A stretch of DNA of 64,000 nucleotides, from assembly GCA_022775045.1 (NCBI GenBank), contig JALFLB010000057.1:105383-169382 (forward strand), in the 5' to 3' direction. A program made the position numbers and the translations under genes. Origin of the DNA: Agathobacter sp. (lineage in GTDB: Bacteria > Bacillota > Clostridia > Lachnospirales > Lachnospiraceae). The notes under the pieces are model-generated. The model was not told where the DNA came from, made no database searches, and saw only the letters and a program-made list of their open reading frames with translations. Positions 53,765-63,999 of this stretch are shown here, piece after piece (the stretch's first letter is position 1; every line of letters begins with the position of its first letter).

Positions 53765-55268
53765 GATTGCAGGTAATGCGGAAAGCAAACCGGTTCGACT
53801 GGTTGCATCTTTGGTACTTGCATTTGTTGTAATGCTATTCATCAATGGATTTATTGGAAGTATGGGTGGCTTTCCTGCGTTTATTGCATTTTCCATTGTC
53901 TTTTTTCTGCTTCGTACACTGGTGGGGAATGGGAGCCGGATGACACATCAGCTTGCCATGACGAGTCGCAGGGAGGTTATTTATTTTTTATTTGAATACA
54001 GTGTGGGATATTTGATCTTGTGGAGTGTCTTCCGAATCGGGATTACCTTTTCGAGGGTAAGCGGATGGGGAAATATCAGTGGAGCTTCTGCGGTGGAGTT
54101 TGTGGAGGAACTTTTGCAAAGTCCGCTTTTGGAAAAAGGTGCTTACCTGTTTGCCGGAATCCTGATGTTTGATTTTGTGTTGTCGCTGTTTCCACTTGTG
54201 GTGATCCGGGAGAGAATGCGGTGGATTCTCTATGCGATTATTGATGGTGCATGTTTTGCATTATTGTGCATGGGAATTGGTGGCGCATGCACTGCGTTGA
54301 CGCCACTGCAGCAAAAGGGGGGAGTAAGTTGCCTGATGGACCGGCTTCTTTCCTGCAGTGAATTGGACCTGTGGCAGGAATTGCTGGTACTTGCGGCAAT
54401 CGTTTTGTTTACTGTTGCAGTTGGAATCTTTGTTTTCCTGTTTACTGTACGTATATATGGACCAAAGCCGGGGCGAACGGATGCAGTGGCGGTTGCTCAG
54501 GCTGAATATATGCCGGGGAGACGAATCAGGGGAAAACGCTTTCCTAATTTTGTGGCAGCGGCATGCGGAATAGTAGCGATTCTTGTTGTGCTTGTGATTA
54601 TTTTCATGATGCCGGAGGATACAAAGAGCGGTTATGTCAAGGTGGCTGAGTTTTTGACCAGAGATACGATGCTTGGGCCAATGGTGTATGGAGGAAACAT
54701 ATATGTTCCCGTAGATGGGGATATGCAGCTTCAGGAGGCGGGGACACCGCAGGGGTATCTGGCTGAGAAGGATGAAGACTGTGATAGCCGTTTTTATCAG
54801 ATGGCTGTGGCCAATCTCCTTTATACCGATGCGAGTGGCAGAACGAGTTACGTGCAGATGGAGGGAACGGATGAAGGACTGTATTTGCCGGTTGCAGAGT
54901 TGGAGCAGCGTAAGACGTGGGAACAGGGAGAGGTCTTTTTACTTTGGGATGAAGACTGGATGTCGGAGTCTGCATATTCCCATGAGCCGACAGGATATAC
55001 AGTATGTAATGAGGATTTGATTGAGGGATTGAAGATGCAGTTCCCGCAGGTGACGTACCGACCGGAGGATTTTGCTGATTACGATGCCTATTTTACCATT
55101 CGTTCTTATGCTTCGACAGATAAGCTTTTGAAAGAAAATACTGTATCTGGAAATTGGGTTGGCTGTATTCTGGTAAAGGATGATAAGTTCTATTTTGGAA
55201 GCTATGAAAATCAGATTACAGGAATCTGTCTGCAACAGCTGCGTGATGTTCTTGGTGGAAATGAATAA
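53748..55268 (+). CDS. Membrane protein partner of the ABC ATPase
   Basis: ATG 53748 has AAGGAGGACAGAG upstream and lies inside the ATPase gene. The 506-residue protein has about seven hydrophobic segments in residues 17-300 (e.g. LVASLVLAFVVMLFINGFIG and FVAAACGIVAILVVLVIIFMM). The C-terminal ~200 residues are soluble, probably outside the membrane, with no known domain. It is not a canonical permease I recognise. The ATPase/membrane gene pair suggests an exporter or a lipoprotein/peptide-related transporter. Confidence 0.72.
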   Translation: MKRFYKIAGNAESKPVRLVASLVLAFVVMLFINGFIGSMGGFPAFIAFSIVFFLLRTLVGNGSRMTHQLAMTSRREVIYFLFEYSVGYLILWSVFRIGITFSRVSGWGNISGASAVEFVEELLQSPLLEKGAYLFAGILMFDFVLSLFPLVVIRERMRWILYAIIDGACFALLCMGIGGACTALTPLQQKGGVSCLMDRLLSCSELDLWQELLVLAAIVLFTVAVGIFVFLFTVRIYGPKPGRTDAVAVAQAEYMPGRRIRGKRFPNFVAAACGIVAILVVLVIIFMMPEDTKSGYVKVAEFLTRDTMLGPMVYGGNIYVPVDGDMQLQEAGTPQGYLAEKDEDCDSRFYQMAVANLLYTDASGRTSYVQMEGTDEGLYLPVAELEQRKTWEQGEVFLLWDEDWMSESAYSHEPTGYTVCNEDLIEGLKMQFPQVTYRPEDFADYDAYFTIRSYASTDKLLKENTVSGNWVGCILVKDDKFYFGSYENQITGICLQQLRDVLGGNE

Positions 55269-55271
55269 ATA

Positions 55272-55306
55272 AGCAAAGAGTCTGGTCTGTCCGGACTCTT
55301 TGCTTT
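55272..55306. terminator. Bidirectional terminator between convergent genes
   Basis: AGCAAAGAGTC pairs perfectly with GACTCTTTGCT around an 11-base loop. The plus-strand T-run is short; the minus side is also AT-rich. Confidence 0.75.
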
Positions 55307-55320
55307 GAAAGAAGAGAATA

Positions 55321-56726
55321 TTATAGATGGAATCGTCGAACACTGTTAAGTAGAGATTCCATGTTTGCAGATAATTTGTGAACAACATCGTTGGATTTAT
55401 TGACTGCGCTTTCCAACTCGACGGCCATGCTTGAGGTCTCCTCCGTAGAGGCGGCGTTGTCGGTGGCAAGTTCGCCGAGCGAATTGACGTTTTCCATGAC
55501 GAGATCTCGTTGTTCGTTCACGGTTGTGATGCGGCTGGTAATGATCTGCAGTGAGTTCATACATGCGTTTAATGCCTGCTCCAGTTGATCAAACATGTCA
55601 TGGGTCTGTGTGAGAACCTGAACCTGCTGGTCGGATACGTCAGTTACCTGCTTCATAATTTCAGCAGACCGGTTAGAGTTGTTGGTCAGCTCAACGATAA
55701 TATTGGAGATCTCGCTGGCGGCACTGGAAGACTGTGTGGCAAGCTGACCGATTTCTTCAGCAACGACTGCAAATCCCCGTCCGGATTCTCCCGCCCGGGC
55801 TGCTTCGATGGAAGCGTTTAAGGAAAGAAGATTGGTCTGCGAGGAAATTTCAGTAATGAGTGATACTGCCTGATTGATTTTCTCGACGGATTCATTGGTG
55901 CTTAAGGTCTGCTGATACATTGTGTCAATATTTTCTTTGGTCTGTGTATTGATTGAAATCAGGTTTGCGAGAGCCTCCAAGGATTTGTCAGCATATTCCT
56001 GCATGGATCTTGAGTTCTGATCCAATGACGAAATTTCTGTGGCGGTATCTCCGATACCGTTTGAGATGACGCTGATACCCTGTGAAGCTTCGGAGGTTGC
56101 GCCTGCCTGTGTTGTACTGTTTTGTGCAATTTCGTTGATTGCATTTGTAACGTTTTGAAGAGATTCGTCCATAGAACCGAAGTCGCTTGTAAACGTTTCA
56201 ATAGCGCCGGAAAGATTTTCTGCAATGTCAGTGATACTTGAAATCAGCGTTACCATTTGGGATTGTGCTTCGTTCAAAGAAGCGGCGGTCGCACCGAGTT
56301 CATTGCAATCGGTGACATCTATCGGTGTGGTCAGATCTCCGTCAGAAAGTCTTGTGGCCAGTCCCTGAATTTGAACCAGAGGCCTGTGGATTTTATTTCC
56401 AAACCAGTTTGCAATCAGAGAAGAGATAATCAGTAAGGCAATGACTGCAAGAATAATGACAATAAGCATGAAAGTAAATTGGGCGTTGATAGACGATTCG
56501 ACTTTGTCCATTTCAGCATTCATATCGTCGACATAATTTCCGGTTGATACAACCCAGCCCCAAGGTTCAAATTTTTCTGAGTAAGCCACTTTGGGTGCAA
56601 CGGTGGTTCCATCTGATTTAGTAAAATAGAATTCATAGAAAGAAATCCTAAAATCAGTGACACAAGGAATACGAGCAGCAGATTCATAGTGAGCAACGAT
56701 TTTTTGACACTTTTTTGTTTTTTCAT
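55321..56726 (-). pseudogene. Chemoreceptor gene with deleted Cache sensor and frameshift
   Basis: A proper start (ATG 56726 after GGAGGAGTGTTT) leads into a normal chemoreceptor beginning, [28 protein letters not shown], then goes out of frame. In another frame from about 56640 the sequence resumes [37 protein letters not shown], the end of a single-Cache sensor domain. It continues through a second membrane helix, HAMP and the signalling hairpin [16 protein letters not shown]. Most of the Cache domain (about 120-130 codons) is missing, so no intact receptor can be made as written. Confidence 0.82.
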
Positions 56727-56763
56727 AAACACTCCTCCTGAACTGAATTTTAGTTTTGAGTAT

Positions 56764-56791
56764 ATTATAACATATTGCACAGAAAAAGTAA
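56764..56791 (-). promoter_or_regulatory. Promoter of the broken chemoreceptor gene
   Basis: On the minus strand TTACTT (56791-56786) and TATAAT (56769-56764) are spaced 16 bases, 38 bases before ATG 56726. Confidence 0.6.
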
Positions 56792-56980
56792 CAAAATAAA
56801 TAAAAAACTGTCGAAAAATCACTAAAAATGTATCAAGCAGCAAAAATATGTTGACATAAGATATAAAAATAGAATGATTAAAAAGATGGTATTTTGTTTA
56901 AAGGAAAAAAGGAAATCAGGGATTGACCGAGAATGATAATATGTGGGTAAGTTCTAAAACATAAATATAGAGGATGAAGG

Positions 56981-57994
56981 ATGACAATTCGAGAACAGAT
57001 AGAGCAGATGGAGAAGGAGACACTCAGTCCGTATGCCTGTTGGAGTGTCCGGACCCGTGGGCGTGATAAGGAAGAACCGCAGTGTGATATACGGCCGGTT
57101 TTTCAGCGGGATCGCGACCGTATTCTGCACAGTAAGTCGTTTCGCAGGCTGAAAAGCAAGACACAGGTTTTTTTAACTCCGATGGGAGATCATTACCGGA
57201 CCCGGATGACGCATACGCTGGAGGTATCCCAGAATGCCCGGACGATTGCGAAGGCACTGAGGATGAATGAGGATCTGGTGGAAGCCATTGCGCTGGGACA
57301 TGATCTTGGGCATACGCCGTTTGGACATGCCGGTGAATTTATTTTAGATAAAATATATGATGGCGGATTTAAGCATAATGAACAGAGTGTCCGTATTGTG
57401 GAGAAACTGGAAAAGGATGGGGAAGGACTCAACCTTACCTGGGAGGTGAGGGATGGAATCCTGAATCACCAGACGAAGACGGTGCCTCATACGCTTGAGG
57501 GTAAGATTGTGCGGCTGTCGGATAAGATTGCTTATGTGAATTCAGATATTGATGATGCGATTCGCGCACAAATTCTCTGTGAGGAGGATATCCCCCTGGA
57601 GCTTCGCAAGACGCTTGGCTTTACGACACGTGAGCGTCTGGATCATCTGATTCACGATATTATCAGTAACAGTATGGGGAAGGATGATATCATTATGTCC
57701 GATGAGACATCCCAGGCTCTACGGGATCTGCGTTTGTTTATGTTTGAGCATGTCTATAAAAATCCCGTTGCCAAAGGTGAGGAGGTCAAAGCAAAGGTGA
57801 TGCTTGAGCAGATGTTCTATTTTTACATGGAACATATTGGGCAATTGCCCGATAAACTTCTCAAAATGCTTGATGAGGGCGAGGATAAGGGACGCATTGT
57901 CTGCGATTACATTTCCGGTATGACGGATCAGTACGCAATCACTAAATTCAAGGAGAACTTTATGCCCGAAGCATGGCAGGTTGACGGATATTGA
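56981..57994 (+). CDS. dgt: Deoxyguanosinetriphosphate triphosphohydrolase-like protein
   Basis: The 337-residue HD-domain protein has RRLKSKTQVF, RTRMTHTLEVSQNARTIAK, and the metal site LGHDLGHTPFGHAGE, then DKIAYVNSDIDDAIRA. It hydrolyses dNTPs, probably dGTP. It is the first gene of the unit running into dnaG-rpoD, with a 9-base gap to the track's dnaG ORF. Confidence 0.93.
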   Translation: MTIREQIEQMEKETLSPYACWSVRTRGRDKEEPQCDIRPVFQRDRDRILHSKSFRRLKSKTQVFLTPMGDHYRTRMTHTLEVSQNARTIAKALRMNEDLVEAIALGHDLGHTPFGHAGEFILDKIYDGGFKHNEQSVRIVEKLEKDGEGLNLTWEVRDGILNHQTKTVPHTLEGKIVRLSDKIAYVNSDIDDAIRAQILCEEDIPLELRKTLGFTTRERLDHLIHDIISNSMGKDDIIMSDETSQALRDLRLFMFEHVYKNPVAKGEEVKAKVMLEQMFYFYMEHIGQLPDKLLKMLDEGEDKGRIVCDYISGMTDQYAITKFKENFMPEAWQVDGY

Positions 57995-58060
57995 AATGCA
58001 TCTTTGATTATCTCTGATGCATTTCCTACGCAAAGCGCAATTGGGAAAGGAGGAGTACAT

Positions 58061-59842
58061 ACGCCATTTTATTCAGATGAATTGATAGAGGAAGTGCGTT
58101 CCCGCAATGACATTGTAGATGTCATTGGCGGCTATGTGCGACTCCGGAAAAAGGGAAATACTTACTTTGGTCTGTGCCCCTTTCACAATGAGAAGACAGG
58201 ATCTTTTTCTGTGTCACCGAATAAGCAGATGTATTACTGTTTTGGATGCGGTGCCGGAGGCAACGTGTTTACCTTCTTGATGCAGTATGAGAATTACACA
58301 TTCGGAGAGGCCATGCAGGCGCTTGCAGACCGGGCAGGAGTTGAATTGCCGAAGCAGGAGATGACGAGCGCGCAGCGCCGGGAGGCAGACAGGCGTGCGA
58401 GGCTGCTTGAAATCAATAAGGAGGCAGCAAAATATTTTTATACGCTGCTTCGGAGTCCGCGTGGGCAGAGGGCGTATCAGTATTTTGCAGGCAGAGAACT
58501 TTCAGATGAGACGATGAAGAAGTTTGGGCTGGGTTATTCCGACCAGTACAGCGATGATCTCTACCGTTATCTGCGAAGTAAGGGCTATGAGGATGAAATC
58601 CTTAAGGAATCGGGGCTCGTTACAATCGATGAGGTGCGCGGAGGACACGATAAGTTTTGGAACCGCGCCATGTTTCCGATTATGGATGTGCATAATCATG
58701 TGATTGGATTCGGTGGTCGCGTGATGGGAGAGGGAGAGCCGAAGTACTTGAATTCCCCGGAGACAAAAATTTTTGACAAGAGCCGTAATCTTTACGGTTT
58801 GAACCTTGCACGGAGCACACGCAAACCGCAGCTGCTTTTGTGTGAGGGATATATGGATGTCATTGCCCTGCATCAGGCTGGGTTTGACAATGCTGTGGCA
58901 TCACTTGGTACGGCACTGACAAGTGGACATGCCAATTTGCTGAAGCGGTATACAAAGGAGGTTTATCTGACTTACGACAGTGATGGGGCAGGCGTAAAAG
59001 CGGCCCTGCGTGCGATTCCTATCTTAAAGGAGGTGGGAATCATTACAAAAGTCATTAATATGCGGCCGTATAAGGATCCGGATGAGTTTATCAAGGCGCT
59101 TGGTGCAGAAGAGTATCAGAACCGGATTGACCATGCAGAGAATAGTTTCCTGTTTGAGATTCGGATTCTTGAGGAAAGTTATGATATGAGTGATCCGGAA
59201 TCGAAGACCGCATTTTATAATGAGATTGCCAGACGTCTATTGAGCTTTACAGAGGAACTGGAGCGTAATAATTATATTGAGGCGGTGGCAGAAAAGTACC
59301 AGATTGGTTTTGATAATCTGCGAAGGCTTGTGAATAATCTGGCTGTTAAGGGTGGAGCTGTCAGGCAGCATACACCGCTTAAGTCGGGAATCAATGAGAA
59401 GAAGAAAAAGGAAGACGGCATGAAGCAGTCACAAAAGCTGCTTCTGACATGGCTCATCGAAGATACCCGGCTGTTTGCCTCAATCAAGGGGCTGGTTACG
59501 GCGGAGGATTTCACAGAAGATCTGTACCACAAAGTTGCAGAAGAACTGTTCTCCCAGTATGAACGGGATGGACAGGTAAATCCGGCACAGATTATCAGTC
59601 TCTTCCATGAAGAGGAAGAGCAAAAGGAAGTTGCAGCACTGTTTAATGCCAGAATCCATGAGGTGGAGACAAAAGCCGATATGGAAAAGGCTTTAAAGGA
59701 GACCATTATCCGCATTAAACAGAATAGTATTGACTATCAGGCCAGAAATGTCAATCCAACAGATCTGACAGCTATGATGAAGATGGTGGAGGACAAGCGG
59801 GCACTGGAGGCACTTGAAAAATTGCATATTTCCATTGATTAA
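58061..59842 (+). CDS. dnaG: DNA primase, apparent ACG start
   Basis: The best start is ACG 58061, 7 bases after AAAGGAGGAGTACAT; the protein then begins PFYSDELIEEVRSRNDIVDVI, where homologues start with M-(Y/R)-Y-x-(D/E)-E. The track's TTG 58004 has no RBS and adds a non-conserved extension. The ~593-residue protein has the zinc site CPFHNEK...CFGCG, the TOPRIM segments CEGYMDVIALHQAG and YDSDGAG, and a DnaB-interacting C-terminal part. It makes RNA primers for replication. rpoD follows after 38 bases. Confidence 0.92.
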   Translation, partial: TPFYSDELIEEVRSRNDIVDVIGGYVRLRKKGNTYFGLCPFHNEKTGSFSVSPNKQMYYCFGCGAGGNVFTFLMQYENYTFGEAMQALADRAGVELPKQEMTSAQRREADRRARLLEINKEAAKYFYTLLRSPRGQRAYQYFAGRELSDETMKKFGLGYSDQYSDDLYRYLRSKGYEDEILKESGLVTIDEVRGGHDKFWNRAMFPIMDVHNHVIGFGGRVMGEGEPKYLNSPETKIFDKSRNLYGLNLARSTRKPQLLLCEGYMDVIALHQAGFDNAVASLGTALTSGHANLLKRYTKEVYLTYDSDGAGVKAALRAIPILKEVGIITKVINMRPYKDPDEFIKALGAEEYQNRIDHAENSFLFEIRILEESYDMSDPESKTAFYNEIARRLLSFTEELERNNYIEAVAEKYQIGFDNLRRLVNNLAVKGGAVRQHTPLKSGINEKKKKEDGMKQSQKLLLTWLIEDTRLFASIKGLVTAEDFTEDLYHKVAEELFSQYERDGQVNPAQIISLFHEEEEQKEVAALFNARIHEVETKADMEKALKETIIRIKQNSIDYQARNVNPTDLTAMMKMVEDKRALEALEKLHISID

Positions 59843-59880
59843 GGACAAAATAGAAAGTAACCTGAGAGGACGAAAGCGAC

Positions 59881-61137
59881 ATGGCAAAGAAAAAAGAAGA
59901 GAATGCAGCAGTAGAAACAGAGGAAATGAAGACAAAATTTAAAGAAAAGCTTGCAGAGCTTCTCGAGCTTGGAAAGAAAAAGCGCAATATTCTGGAATAT
60001 CAGGAAATCAGTGACTTTTTCAAGGATATGAATCTGGATGCCGAGCAGATGGAAGCTGTACTGGATTTTCTGGAACATCACAATGTGGATGTGCTTCGTA
60101 TCAGTGATGATGATGACGACGATGAAATTATTCTGGATGATGACGATGAAGTGGAAGTTGAGAAGATTGATTTGTCAGTTCCGGATGGCGTCAGTGTCGA
60201 GGATCCGGTTCGTATGTACTTGAAGGAGATTGGTAAGGTGCCTCTTCTGAGTGCAGAAGAAGAAATTGAACTTGCCAAGAAAATGGAGGATGGTAATGTT
60301 GCAACCGAGAAAATCCAGCTTCTGAAGGAACGTATGCAGAATGAGGAAGATGAGAATGAGAAGGCGCAGATTCAGACAGAAATCAAGGAACTGCAATTGG
60401 ATGTAGATCATGGATCAGATGCGAAAAAGCGTCTTGCAGAGGCTAATCTTCGTCTGGTTGTCAGCATTGCGAAGCGCTATGTGGGTCGTGGAATGCTGTT
60501 TTTGGATTTGATCCAGGAGGGAAATCTGGGTCTTATTAAGGCTGTCGAGAAGTTTGATTACCGCAAGGGGTATAAGTTTTCTACCTATGCAACGTGGTGG
60601 ATTCGTCAGGCAATTACACGTGCGATTGCCGATCAGGCCCGGACCATTCGTATTCCGGTGCATATGGTCGAGACCATCAATAAGCTGATTCGTGTCAGCA
60701 GACAGCTTTTGCAGGAACTGGGGCGTGAGCCTTCTCCGGAGGAGATTGCAGCAGAAATGAATATGCCGGTTGACCGCGTGCGTGAAATTTTAAAGATTTC
60801 ACAGGAGCCGGTGTCACTTGAGACACCAATCGGAGAGGAAGAGGATTCTCATCTTGGTGATTTTATCAAGGATGATAATGTGCCGGTACCCGCAGATGCG
60901 GCAGCGTTTACACTCCTTAAGGAGCAGCTGGAGGAAGTATTGGGAACACTGACAGAGCGTGAACAGAAGGTTCTGACACTTCGATTCGGACTTGAGGATG
61001 GGCGTGCAAGAACGCTTGAGGAGGTCGGAAAGGAATTTAACGTTACCCGTGAGCGTATTCGCCAGATTGAAGCAAAGGCTCTTCGTAAGCTTCGCCATCC
61101 GAGCAGAAGCCGCAAACTGAAGGATTACTTGGAGTAA
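59881..61137 (+). CDS. rpoD: RNA polymerase sigma factor SigA/RpoD
   Basis: The 418-residue sigma factor has region 1.2 with a long acidic stretch ([15 protein letters not shown], ~75-95), region 2 [32 protein letters not shown] and [19 protein letters not shown]. Region 4 is [20 protein letters not shown] ... [27 protein letters not shown]. It is the housekeeping sigma factor. The GAGAGGACGAAAGCGAC upstream is a usable RBS. The dnaG-rpoD order is conserved in Firmicutes. Confidence 0.98.
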   Translation: MAKKKEENAAVETEEMKTKFKEKLAELLELGKKKRNILEYQEISDFFKDMNLDAEQMEAVLDFLEHHNVDVLRISDDDDDDEIILDDDDEVEVEKIDLSVPDGVSVEDPVRMYLKEIGKVPLLSAEEEIELAKKMEDGNVATEKIQLLKERMQNEEDENEKAQIQTEIKELQLDVDHGSDAKKRLAEANLRLVVSIAKRYVGRGMLFLDLIQEGNLGLIKAVEKFDYRKGYKFSTYATWWIRQAITRAIADQARTIRIPVHMVETINKLIRVSRQLLQELGREPSPEEIAAEMNMPVDRVREILKISQEPVSLETPIGEEEDSHLGDFIKDDNVPVPADAAAFTLLKEQLEEVLGTLTEREQKVLTLRFGLEDGRARTLEEVGKEFNVTRERIRQIEAKALRKLRHPSRSRKLKDYLE

Positions 61138-61138
61138 T

Positions 61139-61882
61139 ATGGTCAAATTATCAGAACGAATGAAGGCAGTTGCGGCTATGGTAACCTCAGGTGGGATTCT
61201 TGCAGATATCGGAACGGATCATGGTTACGTGCCGATTGCATTGATGCAGGAACACAAAATCAAAGGCGCAATTGCGATGGATATTAATCAGGGACCCCTT
61301 GCACGTGCAAAAGAGAATATTGAGGCTGCCCATCTGCAGGAATACATACAAACAAGGCTTTCAGATGGTGTGCAGTCGCTTAAAGTAGGAGAAGCTGATT
61401 CCATTTTAGCAGCAGGGATGGGCGGAGAGCTGGTGATGCATATTTTGGAAGAAGGGGAAGAGGTTTGCCAGGCCGCATCGGAACTGATTCTGCAGCCTCA
61501 GTCGGATATTCGCAAGGTCAGGGAGTACCTGCGGGAGCATCACTATAAAATCGTAGATGAGGATATGGTATTAGAGGATGGTAAATATTATCCGATGATG
61601 CGTGTCATCAAGGTGGAACAGGATGATTTTTGGGCAAAATTGAGCGAGGAGTCGACAGTTGCATGTGATATTTATGGACCATTGCTTCTTCGCAATGGGA
61701 ATCCGGTGCTTCGGCGGTTTCTTGTACATCAGCACCGCCAGTTGACAGAATTATTAAAAAAGCTTCAGGCACAGAAGCAGTCGGAGGCGATTCAGAAGCG
61801 GATTTTTCAGGTGAAGGAAGAACTGCAGTATAATGAATCTGCATATACAATATTGGGGGCGATAAAAAATGCAGGAATATGA
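61139..61882 (+). CDS. trmK: tRNA (adenine(22)-N1)-methyltransferase TrmK
   Basis: The 247-residue Rossmann methyltransferase starts VKLSERMKAVAAMVTSGGILADIGTDHGYVPIAL and has DSILAAGMGGELVMHIL. TrmK makes m1A22 in tRNA and is typically next to rpoD in Firmicutes. It starts 1 base after the rpoD stop and overlaps the next gene by 14 bases. Confidence 0.94.
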   Translation: MVKLSERMKAVAAMVTSGGILADIGTDHGYVPIALMQEHKIKGAIAMDINQGPLARAKENIEAAHLQEYIQTRLSDGVQSLKVGEADSILAAGMGGELVMHILEEGEEVCQAASELILQPQSDIRKVREYLREHHYKIVDEDMVLEDGKYYPMMRVIKVEQDDFWAKLSEESTVACDIYGPLLLRNGNPVLRRFLVHQHRQLTELLKKLQAQKQSEAIQKRIFQVKEELQYNESAYTILGAIKNAGI

Positions 61883-63539
61883 ATTAGAGATTGAGGTTGC
61901 ACCGGGAATCTATGAACAGGTATTGGTTCCGGAGGGAACCAGGCTTCTCGATCTGGCAAAGGAGTATCAGGAAAATTATGATTCTACGATTGTGCTTGCC
62001 TGTGTAGACCGTAAGTTGCGTGAGCTGAATAAGCAGGTCAAGAAGTCGGGAACATTGTCATTTCTTACGATGACAGACCGTGATGGAAAGAGGACATATC
62101 GCCGGAGCGTGACACTTCTGATGCAGAAGGCGGTTGTGAACCTTTGGAAAGATGAAGTGAAGGTAAGAGTTTACTATTCTCTTGGTGAGGGCTATTATTG
62201 CGAACTTAAAGGCTGCGGCAAAGTGGCAGATGAAAGGACCCTCCGGGAAATCAAAGAGGAAATGATGCGTCTGGTGGAGGCTGATATTGAAATCAAAAAG
62301 TGCAGCGTAAAGACAGAGGATGCGGAAGCAGTTTTCCGAAGCAAGGGAATGAAGGACAAAGAAAGACTGTTGCATTACCGCAGAAGTTCCCGGGTTAATC
62401 TATACTCGCTGGACGGGTTGGAGGACTATTTTTATGGATATATGGTGCCATCAACTGGTTGTTTAAGTGCATTTGATCTGGAATTATATGAGGATGGGTT
62501 TGTTCTCCTTTTTCCAAATCAAAAAGGTGATATTGTGGAGCCGCTTAAGACTTCAAACAAGCTTTATCATACGTTGCGCGAGTCAAGACGTTGGAGCAGA
62601 ATGCTTGGCGTGGGAACGATCGGTGCATTAAATGATGCAATTGCAGCTGGAAAAGGGGAGCAGATCATTTTGCTGCAGGAGGCACTCATGGAGGAACGTA
62701 TTGGTGCTTTAGCTGCACAGATTGCGCAGCGGCGGGATGCGAAGTTTGTTATGATTGCGGGACCTTCTTCCTCGGGAAAGACAACGTTTTCAAACCGTTT
62801 GTCGATTCAGCTTCAGGCAAAAGGATTAAAGCCTCATCCGATTGGGCTGGATGATTATTATGATGACAGAGAGCGTTGCCCGAGGGATGAGAATGGCAAT
62901 CTGGATTTTGAGTGTCTTGAAGCGCTCGATGTGGAGCAGTTCAATAAGGATATGACACGTTTGCTGGCAGGGGAAACGGTTGACATGCCGTCGTTTAATT
63001 TTAAGACGGGAAAGCGGGAGTATCGAGGCAGACAGCTTCAGCTTGGCAAGGATGACATCCTTGTAATCGAAGGAATACATGGTCTGAATGATAAGCTTTC
63101 CTATTCACTTCCAGAGGAGAGCAAGTTTAGGATTTATATTTCAGCGCTGACCCAGCTGAATATTGACGAGCATAATCCTCTGCCGACCACAGATTGCCGG
63201 CTGCTCAGACGTATTGTCAGGGATGCGAGGACACGTGGGACATCTGCGCAGGAGACGATTGCGATGTGGCCGTCTGTGCGGAGGGGAGAGGAGAAGAATA
63301 TTTTCCCGTTTCAGGACAGTGCAGATGTGATGTTCAATTCAGCCCTGCTTTATGAGATTGCAGTCTTAAAAGTGTATGCAGAACCGCTTTTGTTCCAGAT
63401 TCCACGTGATTGCGAAGAATATTATGAGGCAAAGCGCTTATTAAAGTTTCTCGACTATTTTCTTCCCCTTCCGACAGAGGGGATTATGCAAAGCTCTCTT
63501 GTTCGAGAATTTGTTGGAGGAAGCTGCTTTAACGTTTAA
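61869..63539 (+). CDS. TGS-domain nucleoside (uridine) kinase
   Basis: The 556-residue protein has a TGS-like start (~1-60), a ThrRS-like middle domain, and a uridine kinase domain (~290-480) with P-loop GPSSSGKTTFSNRL and DDYYDDRERCPRDENG. VIEGIHGLND and RRIVRDARTRGTSAQ complete the uridine/cytidine kinase motifs. It phosphorylates uridine or cytidine in the salvage pathway. It overlaps trmK and ends before a bidirectional terminator. Confidence 0.9.
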   Translation: MQEYELEIEVAPGIYEQVLVPEGTRLLDLAKEYQENYDSTIVLACVDRKLRELNKQVKKSGTLSFLTMTDRDGKRTYRRSVTLLMQKAVVNLWKDEVKVRVYYSLGEGYYCELKGCGKVADERTLREIKEEMMRLVEADIEIKKCSVKTEDAEAVFRSKGMKDKERLLHYRRSSRVNLYSLDGLEDYFYGYMVPSTGCLSAFDLELYEDGFVLLFPNQKGDIVEPLKTSNKLYHTLRESRRWSRMLGVGTIGALNDAIAAGKGEQIILLQEALMEERIGALAAQIAQRRDAKFVMIAGPSSSGKTTFSNRLSIQLQAKGLKPHPIGLDDYYDDRERCPRDENGNLDFECLEALDVEQFNKDMTRLLAGETVDMPSFNFKTGKREYRGRQLQLGKDDILVIEGIHGLNDKLSYSLPEESKFRIYISALTQLNIDEHNPLPTTDCRLLRRIVRDARTRGTSAQETIAMWPSVRRGEEKNIFPFQDSADVMFNSALLYEIAVLKVYAEPLLFQIPRDCEEYYEAKRLLKFLDYFLPLPTEGIMQSSLVREFVGGSCFNV

Positions 63540-63540
63540 A

Positions 63541-63575
63541 AAATCCCCTTCCCATATATTGGGAGGGGGATTTGA
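63541..63575. terminator. Bidirectional terminator between kinase gene and rnpB
   Basis: AAATCCCCTTCCC / GGGAGGGGGATTT with loop ATATATT. A-rich sequence on the left gives a T-run for rnpB on the minus strand; GATTTTTA on the right serves the plus strand. Confidence 0.85.
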
Positions 63576-63586
63576 TTTTTACATCA

Positions 63587-63999
63587 GGCATTAAGCAGGA
63601 CGATAAGCCGGGTTATGTCGTTGGGTGATCATCTATCTAGGACGATTGTCGCCAATCGCCTCAAGCGACCTACCTAAAGCTGGCGGGCCACGTCAATGCT
63701 TTGGTTCGGTCTTGCTTCGAATGGGGTTTACATGTGCCCTCCCTGTTACCAGAGAGGCGGTAGTCTCTTACACTGCCATTCCACCCTTACTATCCGTAGC
63801 ACATCTTTCATATGCTACCTATACAAGTAGACAAGTAGTACATCAGAGATGTACTACAGATAGCGGTATATTTCTGTTGCACTTTCCTTAGAGTTTCCTC
63901 CACCGGCCGTTAACCGGCATCCTGCCCTGTGAAGCCCGGACTTTCCTCACCTGCGGTCTTTCGACACTTGCAGCCGCGATCACCTGTCCTGCATAATGC
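63587..63999 (-). ncRNA. rnpB: RNase P RNA (class A)
   Basis: The minus strand contains the conserved GAGGAAAGTCCGGGC near the 5' end, AGGGTGGAATGGCAG and GTAAGAGACTACCGC in the centre, and CATAACCCGGCTTA before the 3' end. P1 is formed by GCAGGA (63992-63987) and TCCTGC (63600-63595), extended by GCATTA / TAATGC. The RNA is therefore essentially complete, about 410 bases, up to the window edge. It is the catalytic part of RNase P, which matures tRNA 5' ends. ORF-track entry 63625-63891 is spurious. Convergent with the kinase gene. Confidence 0.95.

Noticed and set aside
63625-63891. 88-aa ORF
   Set aside because: It lies within rnpB.
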